From positions 1 through 44,848 of the forward strand of contig CBCPMX010000121.1 of assembly GCA_965120355.1 (NCBI GenBank): a stretch of DNA of 44,848 bases, written 5' to 3'. This DNA comes from CBCPMX01 sp965120355. GTDB lineage: Bacteria; Bacillota; Clostridia; Oscillospirales; Oscillospiraceae. The notes beneath the pieces were generated by a model. The model was not told the DNA's origin. It saw only the letters and a list, made by a program, of their open reading frames with translations, and did not search any database. Positions 37,236-44,848 of the stretch are shown here, in pieces. The translations under genes and the position numbers were made by a program. The first letter of the stretch is position 1. Each line of letters starts with the position of its first letter.

Positions 37236-38098
37236 CAGCTCCACCTCCGTTTCTCCATCACCTGGACGGCAAAGAACAGGAACAGGCCGCACAGGGACAG
37301 CATATAGACGATGCCGGTCAGGTCGAAGGTGCCGTTAATAAACACATAGAACCGGTCAAACACGCTGATATTGGACATGATTTTCGGGAACAGCCCCTCA
37401 AATTTCGTGTTGTCATAGAAGAAGACGCCGCCGGTAATCAGGCAGCAGATCACGGTGACCAGGCCGGCGAAAAGATAGTTTTTTGTCAGCAGATCCAGCA
37501 GCAGCCCCACCACAACAAAGGCAATGCAGATGGCACAGAAGGAAGCAAAGGCCGTGTTGGACACATAGGAGGCCAGATCGGACATGAGATACCACAGCAG
37601 CATGGCGCCGAAGCCCAGTACCGCAGCCACCACCTGGTTCTCCGTCAGGGAAGAGAGAAACACACCCATGGCGATGAGGCTGGCCCCCAGGCAGAAATAC
37701 GCCGCCAAACCGGAATAGGCAGAGCGGTAGTTGACGGTGCCATACTGGCTCAGAATGGGCGGAATGCAGCACATAATGGCCACGGCGGCGGCAAACACCG
37801 TCAAAAGGGCCAGAAACTTGCCCAGAATGATCTCACTGGTGCTCATGGGCAGAGAGTAGAGCAGCTGGTCCGTCTTCTGCTTTCGGTCCTCGGACACGGA
37901 ACGCATGGTGAGAATGGGAATGGCAATGATGAAAATAAAGGACATGTTGCTCAGGACATATTCAAAGTTGGGATAACCGCCACGGAAGTTCAGCGCCATG
38001 GCATAGATGCCGCATACCAGCACCAAAAACGCAATAAACAGATATCCCATGATACCAGTGAAATAGGAGCGCAGCTCCCGTTTATAAATCGCCGTCAC
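37235..38098 (-). CDS. ABC-2 type permease (GldF-like)
   Basis: A 287-residue permease with about six hydrophobic segments and the cytoplasmic amphipathic start MTAIYKRELRSYF. TMRSVSEDRKQKTDQLLYSLPMSTSEIILGKFLA is the usual ABC-2/GldF signature. It overlaps the ATPase gene by 17 bases and the GldG-like gene by one base. Confidence 0.93.
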   Translation of the reverse strand: MTAIYKRELRSYFTGIMGYLFIAFLVLVCGIYAMALNFRGGYPNFEYVLSNMSFIFIIAIPILTMRSVSEDRKQKTDQLLYSLPMSTSEIILGKFLALLTVFAAAVAIMCCIPPILSQYGTVNYRSAYSGLAAYFCLGASLIAMGVFLSSLTENQVVAAVLGFGAMLLWYLMSDLASYVSNTAFASFCAICIAFVVVGLLLDLLTKNYLFAGLVTVICCLITGGVFFYDNTKFEGLFPKIMSNISVFDRFYVFINGTFDLTGIVYMLSLCGLFLFFAVQVMEKRRWS

Positions 38099-39176
38099 GG
38101 TCTGTCGCCTCCTCTTCGTCCTCTAAGCCGCCGCCGGCCGCGTCCAAGTCCGGCAGCGGCGCGTCGGGAATATGGAACGCCTCTTCGATTTCCGGGGCTT
38201 CGCCATCGGGGAAAATGTAAGTTTCGGGTTCTTCTTCCGGCGCATCGGCCGTCAGCTCCAGGAACACGTCCTCCAGAGAGATTTTTACCAGATTCATGGC
38301 CAGCACCGGCAGCCGCGCGTCGCACATGGCGAAAAATACCGGCTCGCGCAGATCCAGCTCCGGCGGGAACTGGATAGACAGTTCCAGGGCGCCGTCCTCT
38401 TCTGCGGAGGGGGTCACTGTCAGCAGCTCAATGCCCTCAATGGGCTCCAGGGCGGCACGGACGTCCTCTTCGGCGGCGCGGACCGTCAGATGGAGGGTGC
38501 TGGAGCCGGCCAGCAGCCGGGACAGATTTTCCGGCGTATCGCTGGCCACCAGACGGCCATGGGCGATGATCATGACCACGTCGCACACGGCCTGCACCTC
38601 CGAGAGGATGTGGCTGGAGAGAATGACCGTGTGATCGCGGCCCAGATCCTGAATCAAATCGCGGATTTCAATGATCTGTTTGGGATCCAGCCCCACAGTG
38701 GGCTCGTCCAGAATGACGATCTCCGGGTCGCCCAGCAGCGCCTGGGCGATGCCGACGCGCTGCTTATAGCCCTTGGACAGATGGCGGATCAGCCGGTCCT
38801 GCATTTCTGTAATCTGGGTGCGTTCCATGGCAAGGCGCACCTGGTCATTCAGCGCGGCACGGTGCAGCCCCTTTGCCTGGCCCACGAACCGCAGGTACTC
38901 CTTAGGCGTCATGTCCGTGTACAGCGGCGGTTGCTCCGGCAGATAGCCGATACATTTTTTGGCGCGGTTGGCATCTTCGTAGATGTCGAATCCGTTGATG
39001 CGCACCTCGCCGGAGGTGGCGGCCAGACAACCGGTGAGGATATTCATGGTGGTGGACTTGCCTGCGCCATTGGGGCCCAGGAATCCATAAATCTGGCCGC
39101 TGTCAATGGTAAAGCTCAGGTCTGACACGGCGGTGTGATCGCCGTACTGCTTTGTGAGATGTTTGACTTCAATCAA
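38082..39176 (-). CDS. ABC transporter ATP-binding protein
   Basis: A 364-residue ATPase with Walker A GPNGAGKST, Q-loop GYLPEQPPLY, signature LSKGYKQRVGIAQAL, Walker B IVILDEPTVGLDP and switch His SSHILSEV. It belongs to the GldA/CcmA class. The last 50 or so residues form an acidic, Pro-rich tail (from about 311) beyond the usual end. The start is TTG at 39176, with AGGAGG eight bases upstream; no ATG fits. It is first in the four-gene operon, behind a 38-nt hairpin. Confidence 0.94.
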   Translation of the reverse strand: MIEVKHLTKQYGDHTAVSDLSFTIDSGQIYGFLGPNGAGKSTTMNILTGCLAATSGEVRINGFDIYEDANRAKKCIGYLPEQPPLYTDMTPKEYLRFVGQAKGLHRAALNDQVRLAMERTQITEMQDRLIRHLSKGYKQRVGIAQALLGDPEIVILDEPTVGLDPKQIIEIRDLIQDLGRDHTVILSSHILSEVQAVCDVVMIIAHGRLVASDTPENLSRLLAGSSTLHLTVRAAEEDVRAALEPIEGIELLTVTPSAEEDGALELSIQFPPELDLREPVFFAMCDARLPVLAMNLVKISLEDVFLELTADAPEEEPETYIFPDGEAPEIEEAFHIPDAPLPDLDAAGGGLEDEEEATDRDGDL

Positions 39177-39202
39177 ATCTCAACCCTCCTTCATCTATGG
39201 AA

Positions 39203-39240
39203 GCGCTGATGAAATCCTTGTGGAAAGATTTCTTCAGCGC
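39203..39240 (-). promoter_or_regulatory. Hairpin in the leader of the ABC operon
   Basis: GCGCTGATGAAATC / GATTTCTTCAGCGC (14 bp, one mismatch) with a 10-nt loop lies 27 nt upstream of the TTG start and just before the Shine-Dalgarno. A possible -10, TAAGAT, lies further upstream on the minus strand, but its -35 is poor. The hairpin may affect mRNA stability or attenuation. Confidence 0.6.
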
Positions 39241-39378
39241 CTCTGTGCAATGCGCCCGGCAGCGCGGACGTTTGAAGCAGCTACTATCTTAACACAGCAA
39301 TGTGGAAAGCACAGGGGAGAATTTTGACAACATTGAAAACTTTTTGTGAAGAATTTGTGTGGGCTTCTGGAGCGCAGG

Positions 39379-40302
39379 CTATGGCCTTGCGGGATCCAGC
39401 CCGGACAGATCAAAAACCGGCGTATATTCCGCCGCGGCAGACGAGCGCTCCTGAATAAACCCATGCCGCAGGCCCCGGCAGTGAAGCCAGCCCACCACGG
39501 TGTCATACTCATCCGCCGTGATTGGCCGGTCCAGGGGTGGAAATTGGCCGGCGCAGCCCATGGGGGTATACTGGGCCATGAGGCTCACCCAGACGTCTCC
39601 TTCCCGGAAGGTGTCGGCGATCCAGTCCAGTACCTCCAGGCTGCTGTCCACCGCGCCGGGCAGGATCAGATGGCGGATCAATACGCCCCGCCGCAGGAGG
39701 CCGTTTTCATCCAGTTCCACCGGCCCCACCTGGCGAAACATCTCCAAAATGGCGGCCTTGGCCGTTGGCACATAGTCGCCGGCGGCGGAATACCGGGCCG
39801 CCAGGGCGTCGCTGCCATATTTCATATCCGGCAGATAGATGTCCACCAGACCCTCCAGTGCCTGCAGGGACTCCACCCGTTCATAGCCGCCGGAGTTCCA
39901 GACCACCGGTACGGGCAGCTTGGGGGTCAGAGCCGGCAAAATGTCCGGCAGGAAGTGGGTGGCCGTCACCAGATTGATGTTGTGGACCTGTTCTTCGTCG
40001 ATCAGCCGCAGAAAGACGGCCCGCAGATGCTCCGGCGTCAGGGGGCGTCCGACAGGGGCGCTGCCGTTGGTCCCATGGCTGATGGCGGCATTCTGGCAGA
40101 AACAGCAGCCCAGCGTGCAGCCGGAGAAAAATACAGCCCCGGACCCCATGTCGCCGGAGATCACCGGCTCCTCCCAGAAATGGGCCATGGCTTTGGCGGC
40201 GTAAAGTTGTCCGGGCATGCGGCAGTAGCCCAGCTGGCCGGCGGCACGGTCCGCGCCGCACTGACGGGGGCAGAGGGTACAGGGCGTGTAAGTCAGAGGC
40301 AT
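39379..40302 (-). CDS. Radical SAM protein, PflA-like (COG1313)
   Basis: A 307-residue radical SAM protein related to pyruvate-formate-lyase activases. The SAM cluster motif is C62-x3-C66-x2-C69 in SGCTLGCCFCQN, and an N-terminal extra cysteine cluster (C8, C11, C15, C27) is typical of COG1313. The glycyl-radical partner, if any, is not adjacent, so the substrate is unknown. The start MPLTYTPC follows AAAGGAG. An AT-rich stretch with TTGACA at 39322 sits downstream but does not form a promoter for a neighbouring gene. Confidence 0.9.
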   Translation of the reverse strand: MPLTYTPCTLCPRQCGADRAAGQLGYCRMPGQLYAAKAMAHFWEEPVISGDMGSGAVFFSGCTLGCCFCQNAAISHGTNGSAPVGRPLTPEHLRAVFLRLIDEEQVHNINLVTATHFLPDILPALTPKLPVPVVWNSGGYERVESLQALEGLVDIYLPDMKYGSDALAARYSAAGDYVPTAKAAILEMFRQVGPVELDENGLLRRGVLIRHLILPGAVDSSLEVLDWIADTFREGDVWVSLMAQYTPMGCAGQFPPLDRPITADEYDTVVGWLHCRGLRHGFIQERSSAAAEYTPVFDLSGLDPARP

Positions 40303-40440
40303 GGCAGCTCCTTTCCAGGCAAGGGAGGCAGATGAGGCGCATCCGCTCCGAATTGGAAAAAACCTGCCCGGGTGTATGTGCAGCCCGGGCAGTAGAATCA
40401 TCAAATTGGCGGAACCCGGTACGGCGGGCTCCGGCGGCGG

Positions 40441-41871
40441 TCATTCCTGGCCGCTGTTTTCCTGGCCGCCGGAGTGAGAACGGCGGCGGTAATTGCTGCG
40501 GTAATAGCTGCTGCGCTTTTTCCGCTGCGAACCGGACTTGTGCGCCTGGTCGCCGGATTTGTCCGCAGGGGACTGCAGCTGGTCGGATTTACCGGCAGCA
40601 GATTTGGAAGGCTGGCTCTTTTTGTGCGCTTTCTGCTGGCCCTTGGCGGCGTTGGCGCGGTGGCGGGAGCGGGCGTGATTCTGGCTGGAACGCTCCTGCT
40701 GCGCCTGCTTGCCTGCCGGCTCCGAGTGGGACTGCTGTGCCGGGGGAGCCGTCTCCTCCAGGGAGTCGCTGAACTGGCTGATGAGCACCGGTTCCGGCAT
40801 CAAAAAGGGGTCCGGCGCCGGCGGCTCAGCCGGATGGGGGACGGTGGAAATGGGGGCCAGATCCTTGGGAATGGGCGGGTCGTTCTTTTTGGCCTTGCCA
40901 TTGCGCAGGACGCAGATGTCGCAGTTGCGGAAGCATTTGGTGGTCGTGGGGTCGTCCTCCATGCGGACGGTGACCTGTTGGCGCAGCAGATTCACGTCGG
41001 TGACGGTGCCGCGGCCCTCGGGCGTGTCTACAAAAGACTCCGCTTTGGGGCTGGTTTTCACCAAATCCTCATAGGCTTCCTGCTCATATTTCAGGCAGCA
41101 CATCAGGCGGCCGCAGGCGCCGGAAATTTTAGTGGGATTCAGACTTAAATTCTGTGTTTTGGCCATTTTGATGGATACGGGCTGAAAATCATCTAAAAAT
41201 TGAGAGCAGCAGAAAGGCCGGCCGCAGATACCCAGGCCGCCCAGCATTTTGGCCTCGTCCCGGACGCCGATTTGCCGCAGCTCAATGCGGGTGCGGAACA
41301 CCGACGCCAGGTCTTTGACCAGTTCCCGGAAGTCCACTCGCCCGTCGGCTGTAAAAAAGAACAGGATTTTGCTGCCGTCGAAGGCGTATTCCACCGACAC
41401 CAGCTTCATCTCCAGCCCGTGTTCCAGAATTTTCTGACTGCAAATGGCAAATGCCTGCGACTCTTTGGCCTTGTTTTCCTCCAGGGAATGCTCGTCCTGT
41501 AGCGTTGCCACCCGGACCACCGGGCGCAGGGGCTGCACCACGTCCTCGATGGGGACGGTGTGGTTGCCAGCGGCGCAGATGCCGTATTCCAGACCGCGGG
41601 AGGTGTCGATGATGACATGCGCCCCCGCAGGGATCACCAGTTTGCCGGGATCAAAATAGTAGACCTTGCCGCCGGATTTGAAGCGCACGTCCACCACCGT
41701 GGCGGTGGTGGGCTGCGGCGGCTCCTTGGGGACTGCCGGTTTTTTCGGCAGAGCGCGGGATGCCGCGCTGAGTGCCGGCGCAGGCGCTTTTGTATCCGGC
41801 GCGGGGGCTGTGTTTGAGACAACCGCCGCCGGCTGTTCTTCCGCGGCGGGGATGTTTCTAGTTTCGTCCAT
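40441..41871 (-). CDS. ricT: RicT/YaaT (PSP1-domain) regulator of RNA processing and sporulation
   Basis: A 476-residue PSP1-domain protein. In Bacillus, RicT joins RicA and RicF in the Y-complex that directs RNase Y and supports sporulation and competence. The core (about 60-325) has VVDVRFKSGGKVYYFDPG and the Fe-S cysteines GICGRPFCCSQF and CGRLMCC. A disordered N-terminal 55-residue Pro/Ala segment and a long basic tail (from about 385) extend it beyond the usual ~275 residues. The ATG at 41871 has GGAG seven bases upstream, unlike the ATG four codons earlier. It is 130 bp downstream of holB, in the same cluster. Confidence 0.93.
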   Translation of the reverse strand: MDETRNIPAAEEQPAAVVSNTAPAPDTKAPAPALSAASRALPKKPAVPKEPPQPTTATVVDVRFKSGGKVYYFDPGKLVIPAGAHVIIDTSRGLEYGICAAGNHTVPIEDVVQPLRPVVRVATLQDEHSLEENKAKESQAFAICSQKILEHGLEMKLVSVEYAFDGSKILFFFTADGRVDFRELVKDLASVFRTRIELRQIGVRDEAKMLGGLGICGRPFCCSQFLDDFQPVSIKMAKTQNLSLNPTKISGACGRLMCCLKYEQEAYEDLVKTSPKAESFVDTPEGRGTVTDVNLLRQQVTVRMEDDPTTTKCFRNCDICVLRNGKAKKNDPPIPKDLAPISTVPHPAEPPAPDPFLMPEPVLISQFSDSLEETAPPAQQSHSEPAGKQAQQERSSQNHARSRHRANAAKGQQKAHKKSQPSKSAAGKSDQLQSPADKSGDQAHKSGSQRKKRSSYYRSNYRRRSHSGGQENSGQE

Positions 41872-42000
41872 GAGATTCTCCATTCGTCAGTTGTCTGCGC
41901 ACCGGTGTGCGCGCTCCGGAAGCGGCGCGTCCATGGGCCGCCGGATATGAATATCGTTGTGGAATGCGGGCAGTCCAGGCTCCGAAACAGCGCCTTGCGT

Positions 42001-42951
42001 TCACAGCAGCGCTGCCAGCGCGCCGCAGATGTGGGCCGTGCCCACATTGGAGCCGCTCCAGACAAGGGCCTGGCGCAGGTGGCGGATGGCGGCGGCCAGA
42101 TCTGCACCGGTGCGCCGGCTGCCGATGTCCCGCGCCTCCTGTTCGTAGGCCGAGCCGCCCTCCCGGACGCGCAGCGCGGCGGTCAGCAGCTCCAGCCACT
42201 GCTGGAGAAGCTGCTCCAAGCTGGCCCGATCCAGCTTCTCCATGGGAACCAGCACCGCCAGCATCGCCGCCGGGTCTGCGGCAGCATACGCCGAGGCAAA
42301 AGCCACAGTTTGCGGGGCCAGGTCTGCGCCGTTTTCCAACAGCGTCAGGGCCTGCCCCAGGAAACCGCCGCTGCGGGCCGCCGCCTCCTGACGCGCCTCC
42401 GGCGTGGTCTGGGGACAGCGGCGGGCCAGTTCGGCCAGCAGCAGCCCCTCTTCCAGCGGCTCCAGGGCCAGTTCGGCGCAGCGGGAACGGATGGTGGGCA
42501 GCAGCCGGTCACGGTTGGTGCACAGCAGCAGAAATACGCCGTTGGGCGGCGGCTCCTCAATAATTTTCAGCAGTGCGTTCTGCGCCGCTTCCAGCAAGTC
42601 CTGGGCCCGGGGCAGGATATATATCTTTTTTTTGCCCTCGTTGGGGCGAATGAAGGCGTCCTGCCTGGCCTGGCGGATCAGATCCACGGTCAGGTTCCGC
42701 TTGTCGCTGTCTACAGTGATGACGTCCGGATGGATGCCCCCCAGAACTTTTCGGCACTGGGGACATTTGCCGCATGGCGGATTGCCGTCTCCGGTGCACT
42801 CCATGGCGGCGGCCAGGAGCGCGGCCAGGGTCTTTTTGCCGGAGCCCTCCGGACCGGTGATCAGATAACAGTGGGATACGGCGTTCCGGGAAAAGGCAGT
42901 CTCCAGCCGCGTCCGCAGGGCGCCGTTGCCCAGCAGGGACTCAAATCCCAT
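42001..42951 (-). CDS. holB: DNA polymerase III delta' subunit HolB
   Basis: Clamp-loader subunit, 316 residues. It has an AAA+ fold with TGPEGSGKKT, a zinc-binding CGKCPQC segment, AQNALLKIIEEPP and a TIRSRC arginine-finger motif. Its start shares one base with the darA stop. In Bacillus the order is darA-yaaR-holB-ricT; here yaaR is absent. Confidence 0.94.
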   Translation of the reverse strand: MGFESLLGNGALRTRLETAFSRNAVSHCYLITGPEGSGKKTLAALLAAAMECTGDGNPPCGKCPQCRKVLGGIHPDVITVDSDKRNLTVDLIRQARQDAFIRPNEGKKKIYILPRAQDLLEAAQNALLKIIEEPPPNGVFLLLCTNRDRLLPTIRSRCAELALEPLEEGLLLAELARRCPQTTPEARQEAAARSGGFLGQALTLLENGADLAPQTVAFASAYAAADPAAMLAVLVPMEKLDRASLEQLLQQWLELLTAALRVREGGSAYEQEARDIGSRRTGADLAAAIRHLRQALVWSGSNVGTAHICGALAALL

Positions 42952-43274
42952 CAGACCTTCTCAAACCGGTCCACGTCCACCACGAAGATGGTGGCGCCGC
43001 CGACGGTAACCTCCACCTGGGAGGTGGGGTAATAGCCGAAGTTCAGCTCCGAGTCCGCCGGGATGGCCTGTTTGCGGCTGTGGCTGAAAGCACGGATCAG
43101 GTCAATGACGGTCTGAACCATCCGGTCTTCCACGCCAATCATCAGCGTAATATTGCCGGAGAGCAGGAATCCGCCGGTGGTGGCCAGCTTGGTGGAAGAA
43201 AAGCCTCGCTTGGCCAGATTCTGCGCCACAGTGTTGGCGTCGTCACGGTCTACAATCGCAAATACCAATTTCAT
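42951..43274 (-). CDS. darA: Cyclic-di-AMP receptor DarA (PII-like, DUF970)
   Basis: A 107-residue PII-like signal protein. In Firmicutes it binds c-di-AMP as a trimer. The sequence has the family's MKLVFAIVDRDDANTV start and the ATTGGFLLSGNITLMIGVED ligand loop. ATG 43274 is preceded by a GGGAGGG site. It opens the darA-holB-ricT cluster. Confidence 0.95.
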   Translation of the reverse strand: MKLVFAIVDRDDANTVAQNLAKRGFSSTKLATTGGFLLSGNITLMIGVEDRMVQTVIDLIRAFSHSRKQAIPADSELNFGYYPTSQVEVTVGGATIFVVDVDRFEKV

Positions 43275-43660
43275 AAAAAACCCTCCCCAAAAGCGTTCTA
43301 AGCAGCAGTGAAACGGGGGCAGCCCCGATGACAGATGTACCTTGGACATGTCTGAATGCCGGCACAATCCGGCGTTCAGCGAATGCCCTGTAGTTATTAT
43401 ACCGCGTTTTTGGAAAATAGGCTATAGGTTTTTTGAAATTTCCATGCGGGCATGCAGAAAAGCGTCCGATGGCCAGAACATGGGACGGAGGCGCGGCAGA
43501 CTCCGGGCCACGGAACCGTGCTGCGGCAGGCGGCGATTTCTGCCGCCGGGCCGGGAAAACTGGGGTGACGGCACAGCGCGGATAAGCGCATGCTGCCTGT
43601 GCGCTGCTTTGTGGGGCCGGCCATATCCGGCGCCCGAACCGCGAGGGACGGCGCTTCCTG
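43275..43660. other. Intergenic region upstream of darA
   Basis: No gene is supported. A minus-strand -10 (TATAAT, 43396-43401) with a weak -35 faces darA. The stretch from about 43430 to 43660, downstream of the LysR gene, holds no recognised terminator or gene. Confidence 0.5.
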
Positions 43661-44551
43661 TCATGGCGCAGGCGAGAAAAGCGCCGTCATGGCGTCTGCA
43701 AACAGGCGGATCAGGGGATTCCGGTTGTGCCGGTTCCAGACGACGCAGATGGGAATGCGGTCGTCCAGATCCAGGGAGGTCAGCCGCGGGTCATTGCGAA
43801 AGCGCATGTACTGATCAAAGACCGCTACGCCGTCGCCCATCAGCAGCGCCTGCAGAATGGTGTCCCGGTTGGGCAGCCAGACCGGCGTCACCGTCACCTG
43901 ATGCGCCTGAAACCGCAGCTGGGCCAGCTCCATGGCCATGGGGGACTCGGTTTCCGAAAGCATCAGCAGCTGCTGGCCGTTGAAGTCCTCCACCCGCAGC
44001 GGCTCCTCCGCCGGCCGCAAAAGGCCCCGACGGACATAGGCGCGGCTTTCCAGATTGGCGATCTGGATCACATCCAGGCCCGCAAAGTCCAGCAGACTGG
44101 TCTTGGTGCAGACCATGCAGTCCATGGTTCCGGCCTGAAGCTGACGGCGCATTTCCAGAAAATCATGACTTTCAAACTGGATTTGCGCCTGGGGATATAA
44201 CTGCCGGACCTGCGCTCGAAATTGCAGCAGCTGATCCGTCATGTCCCAGTACATGCCGATGCCAGCCCGCAACCGCAGGGAGGGCTGGCCGGCAGCGGCC
44301 TGGGCCGCAGAGCGGGCGGCGGCAAGCTGCTGCTGGGTCCGGTGAAAGGTTTCGCGGTAGATCATGCCCTCCGCCGTCAGGGTAATGGCGTTTTTCCGCG
44401 TCCGGTCCAAGAGACGGCAGCCCAGCTCCTGTTCCAGCAGGCGGATCTGACGGCTCACCGACGGCTGGGAGACATAGAGCTCCTGGGCTGCCTGGGAAAA
44501 GCTCATGCACTGGGCTGTTTTGAGAAAATAGGCGATCTGCAAAGAGGTCAT
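43661..44551 (-). CDS. LysR-family transcriptional regulator
   Basis: A 296-residue LysR-type regulator. It has an N-terminal helix-turn-helix (MTSLQIAYFLKTAQCMSFSQAAQELYVSQPSVSRQIRLLEQELGCRLLDR) and a C-terminal substrate-binding domain of normal length. The effector is unknown. The ATG at 44551 has GGGAGG seven bases upstream. The divergent promoter at 44622-44650 suggests it controls a gene just outside the window. Confidence 0.94.
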   Translation of the reverse strand: MTSLQIAYFLKTAQCMSFSQAAQELYVSQPSVSRQIRLLEQELGCRLLDRTRKNAITLTAEGMIYRETFHRTQQQLAAARSAAQAAAGQPSLRLRAGIGMYWDMTDQLLQFRAQVRQLYPQAQIQFESHDFLEMRRQLQAGTMDCMVCTKTSLLDFAGLDVIQIANLESRAYVRRGLLRPAEEPLRVEDFNGQQLLMLSETESPMAMELAQLRFQAHQVTVTPVWLPNRDTILQALLMGDGVAVFDQYMRFRNDPRLTSLDLDDRIPICVVWNRHNRNPLIRLFADAMTALFSPAP

Positions 44552-44579
44552 GGCGGGTCCTCCCTTCCTGTGCATTCTT

Positions 44580-44608
44580 ATTATAGCTTTTTGTTTATAA
44601 CGATGCAA
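44580..44608 (-). promoter_or_regulatory. LysR gene promoter
   Basis: On the minus strand, TTGCAT (44603-44608), 17-bp spacer, TATAAT (44580-44585). Confidence 0.75.
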
Positions 44609-44621
44609 CTGTTTTCGATAT

Positions 44622-44650
44622 TTGTCCCAGACCCCAGTGGCTGGTATAAT
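44622..44650 (+). promoter_or_regulatory. Divergent promoter facing the window end
   Basis: TTGTCC (44622-44627), 17-bp spacer, TATAAT (44645-44650). No convincing gene starts before the end of the window, so it drives a long leader or a gene beyond 44848. The spacing to the LysR promoter (about 14 bp between the -35 boxes) is typical of LysR-controlled divergent pairs. Confidence 0.75.
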
Positions 44651-44848
44651 GGAGCTATACCCCTTAGTTCTCCGAAAAAACCGGCTGATGAAGGGAGCGC
44701 CAGCGCGCGGAGCGTTCCCCGCTGCCGGTTATGACGGAAAACTCGACATGGAGAGGAGAAAAAGGTTGAAACATTGTAATTTGAGTACCATTCCGAAAAA
44801 GGGCGCACAAAACCACGCCCCCTAAAAGCGAGCGAAAAATGAAGTTAT

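Noticed and set aside
44748..44825. Short frame near the window end
   Set aside because: Only about 25 codons, basic, with no recognisable family. A leader peptide cannot be ruled out but is not supported.

Overview
The window comes from a GC-rich (roughly 60% by eye) low-GC-phylum relative of the class Clostridia, most likely a gut Oscillospirales/Ruminococcaceae-type bacterium. The supporting signs are a long SRP RNA with an Alu domain directly upstream of dnaX-ybaB-recR, a T-box leader, a darA-holB-ricT cluster, a single-chain PurL, a MurZ-like MurA and many GGAGG ribosome-binding sites. No species can be named from the sequence alone. No CRISPR array, transposase, phage gene or tRNA gene was seen. 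Most of the window reads as ordinary chromosome with a few accessory metabolic genes.

Layout. 1-5.2 kb holds glycogen/starch genes: glgA and a GH13-GH77 fusion. 5.2-7.0 kb holds, on the minus strand, an SDR oxidoreductase whose substrate loop is replaced by a collagen-like Gly-Gly-Pro repeat, and an MBL-fold hydrolase. 7.1-10.5 kb has an unexplained 51-nt hairpin, the SRP RNA, then dnaX-ybaB-recR. 10.5-19.9 kb (minus) holds purL, a solitary peptide-binding lipoprotein coupled to pgeF, and secA. 20.4-23.7 kb (plus) holds an aldehyde dehydrogenase and murA. 23.8-30.5 kb is the accessory stretch: a BaiCD/BaiH-like flavin/Fe-S reductase that also carries a Gly/Pro-rich insert, a GNAT enzyme, a SnoaL/NTF2-like protein, a MerR regulator behind a MerR-type 19-bp-spacer promoter, a COG2509 FAD protein and an HxlR regulator.

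30.6-34.0 kb is a four-subunit 2-oxoacid:ferredoxin oxidoreductase operon behind a consensus promoter and a T-box leader. The specifier is probably isoleucine ATC, and the acceptor-pairing base fits an A73 tRNA. A second 14-bp hairpin buries the Shine-Dalgarno of the first gene. This suggests a branched-chain oxoacid enzyme induced when charged tRNA-Ile is short. 34.2-39.2 kb (minus) is an ABC exporter operon with GldG-like and DUF4340 proteins, behind a hairpin leader. 39.4-40.3 kb is a PflA-like radical SAM protein. 40.4-43.3 kb is darA-holB-ricT. 43.7-44.6 kb is a LysR regulator with a divergent promoter that points out of the window.

The most unusual observation is that two unrelated oxidoreductases about 18 kb apart carry Gly/Pro-rich low-complexity inserts inside their folds. 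Their families (SDR, BaiCD/H-like reductase), together with the SnoaL-like protein, resemble the enzyme classes of reductive/dehydrating pathways on cyclic substrates such as bile acids. That link is inference.
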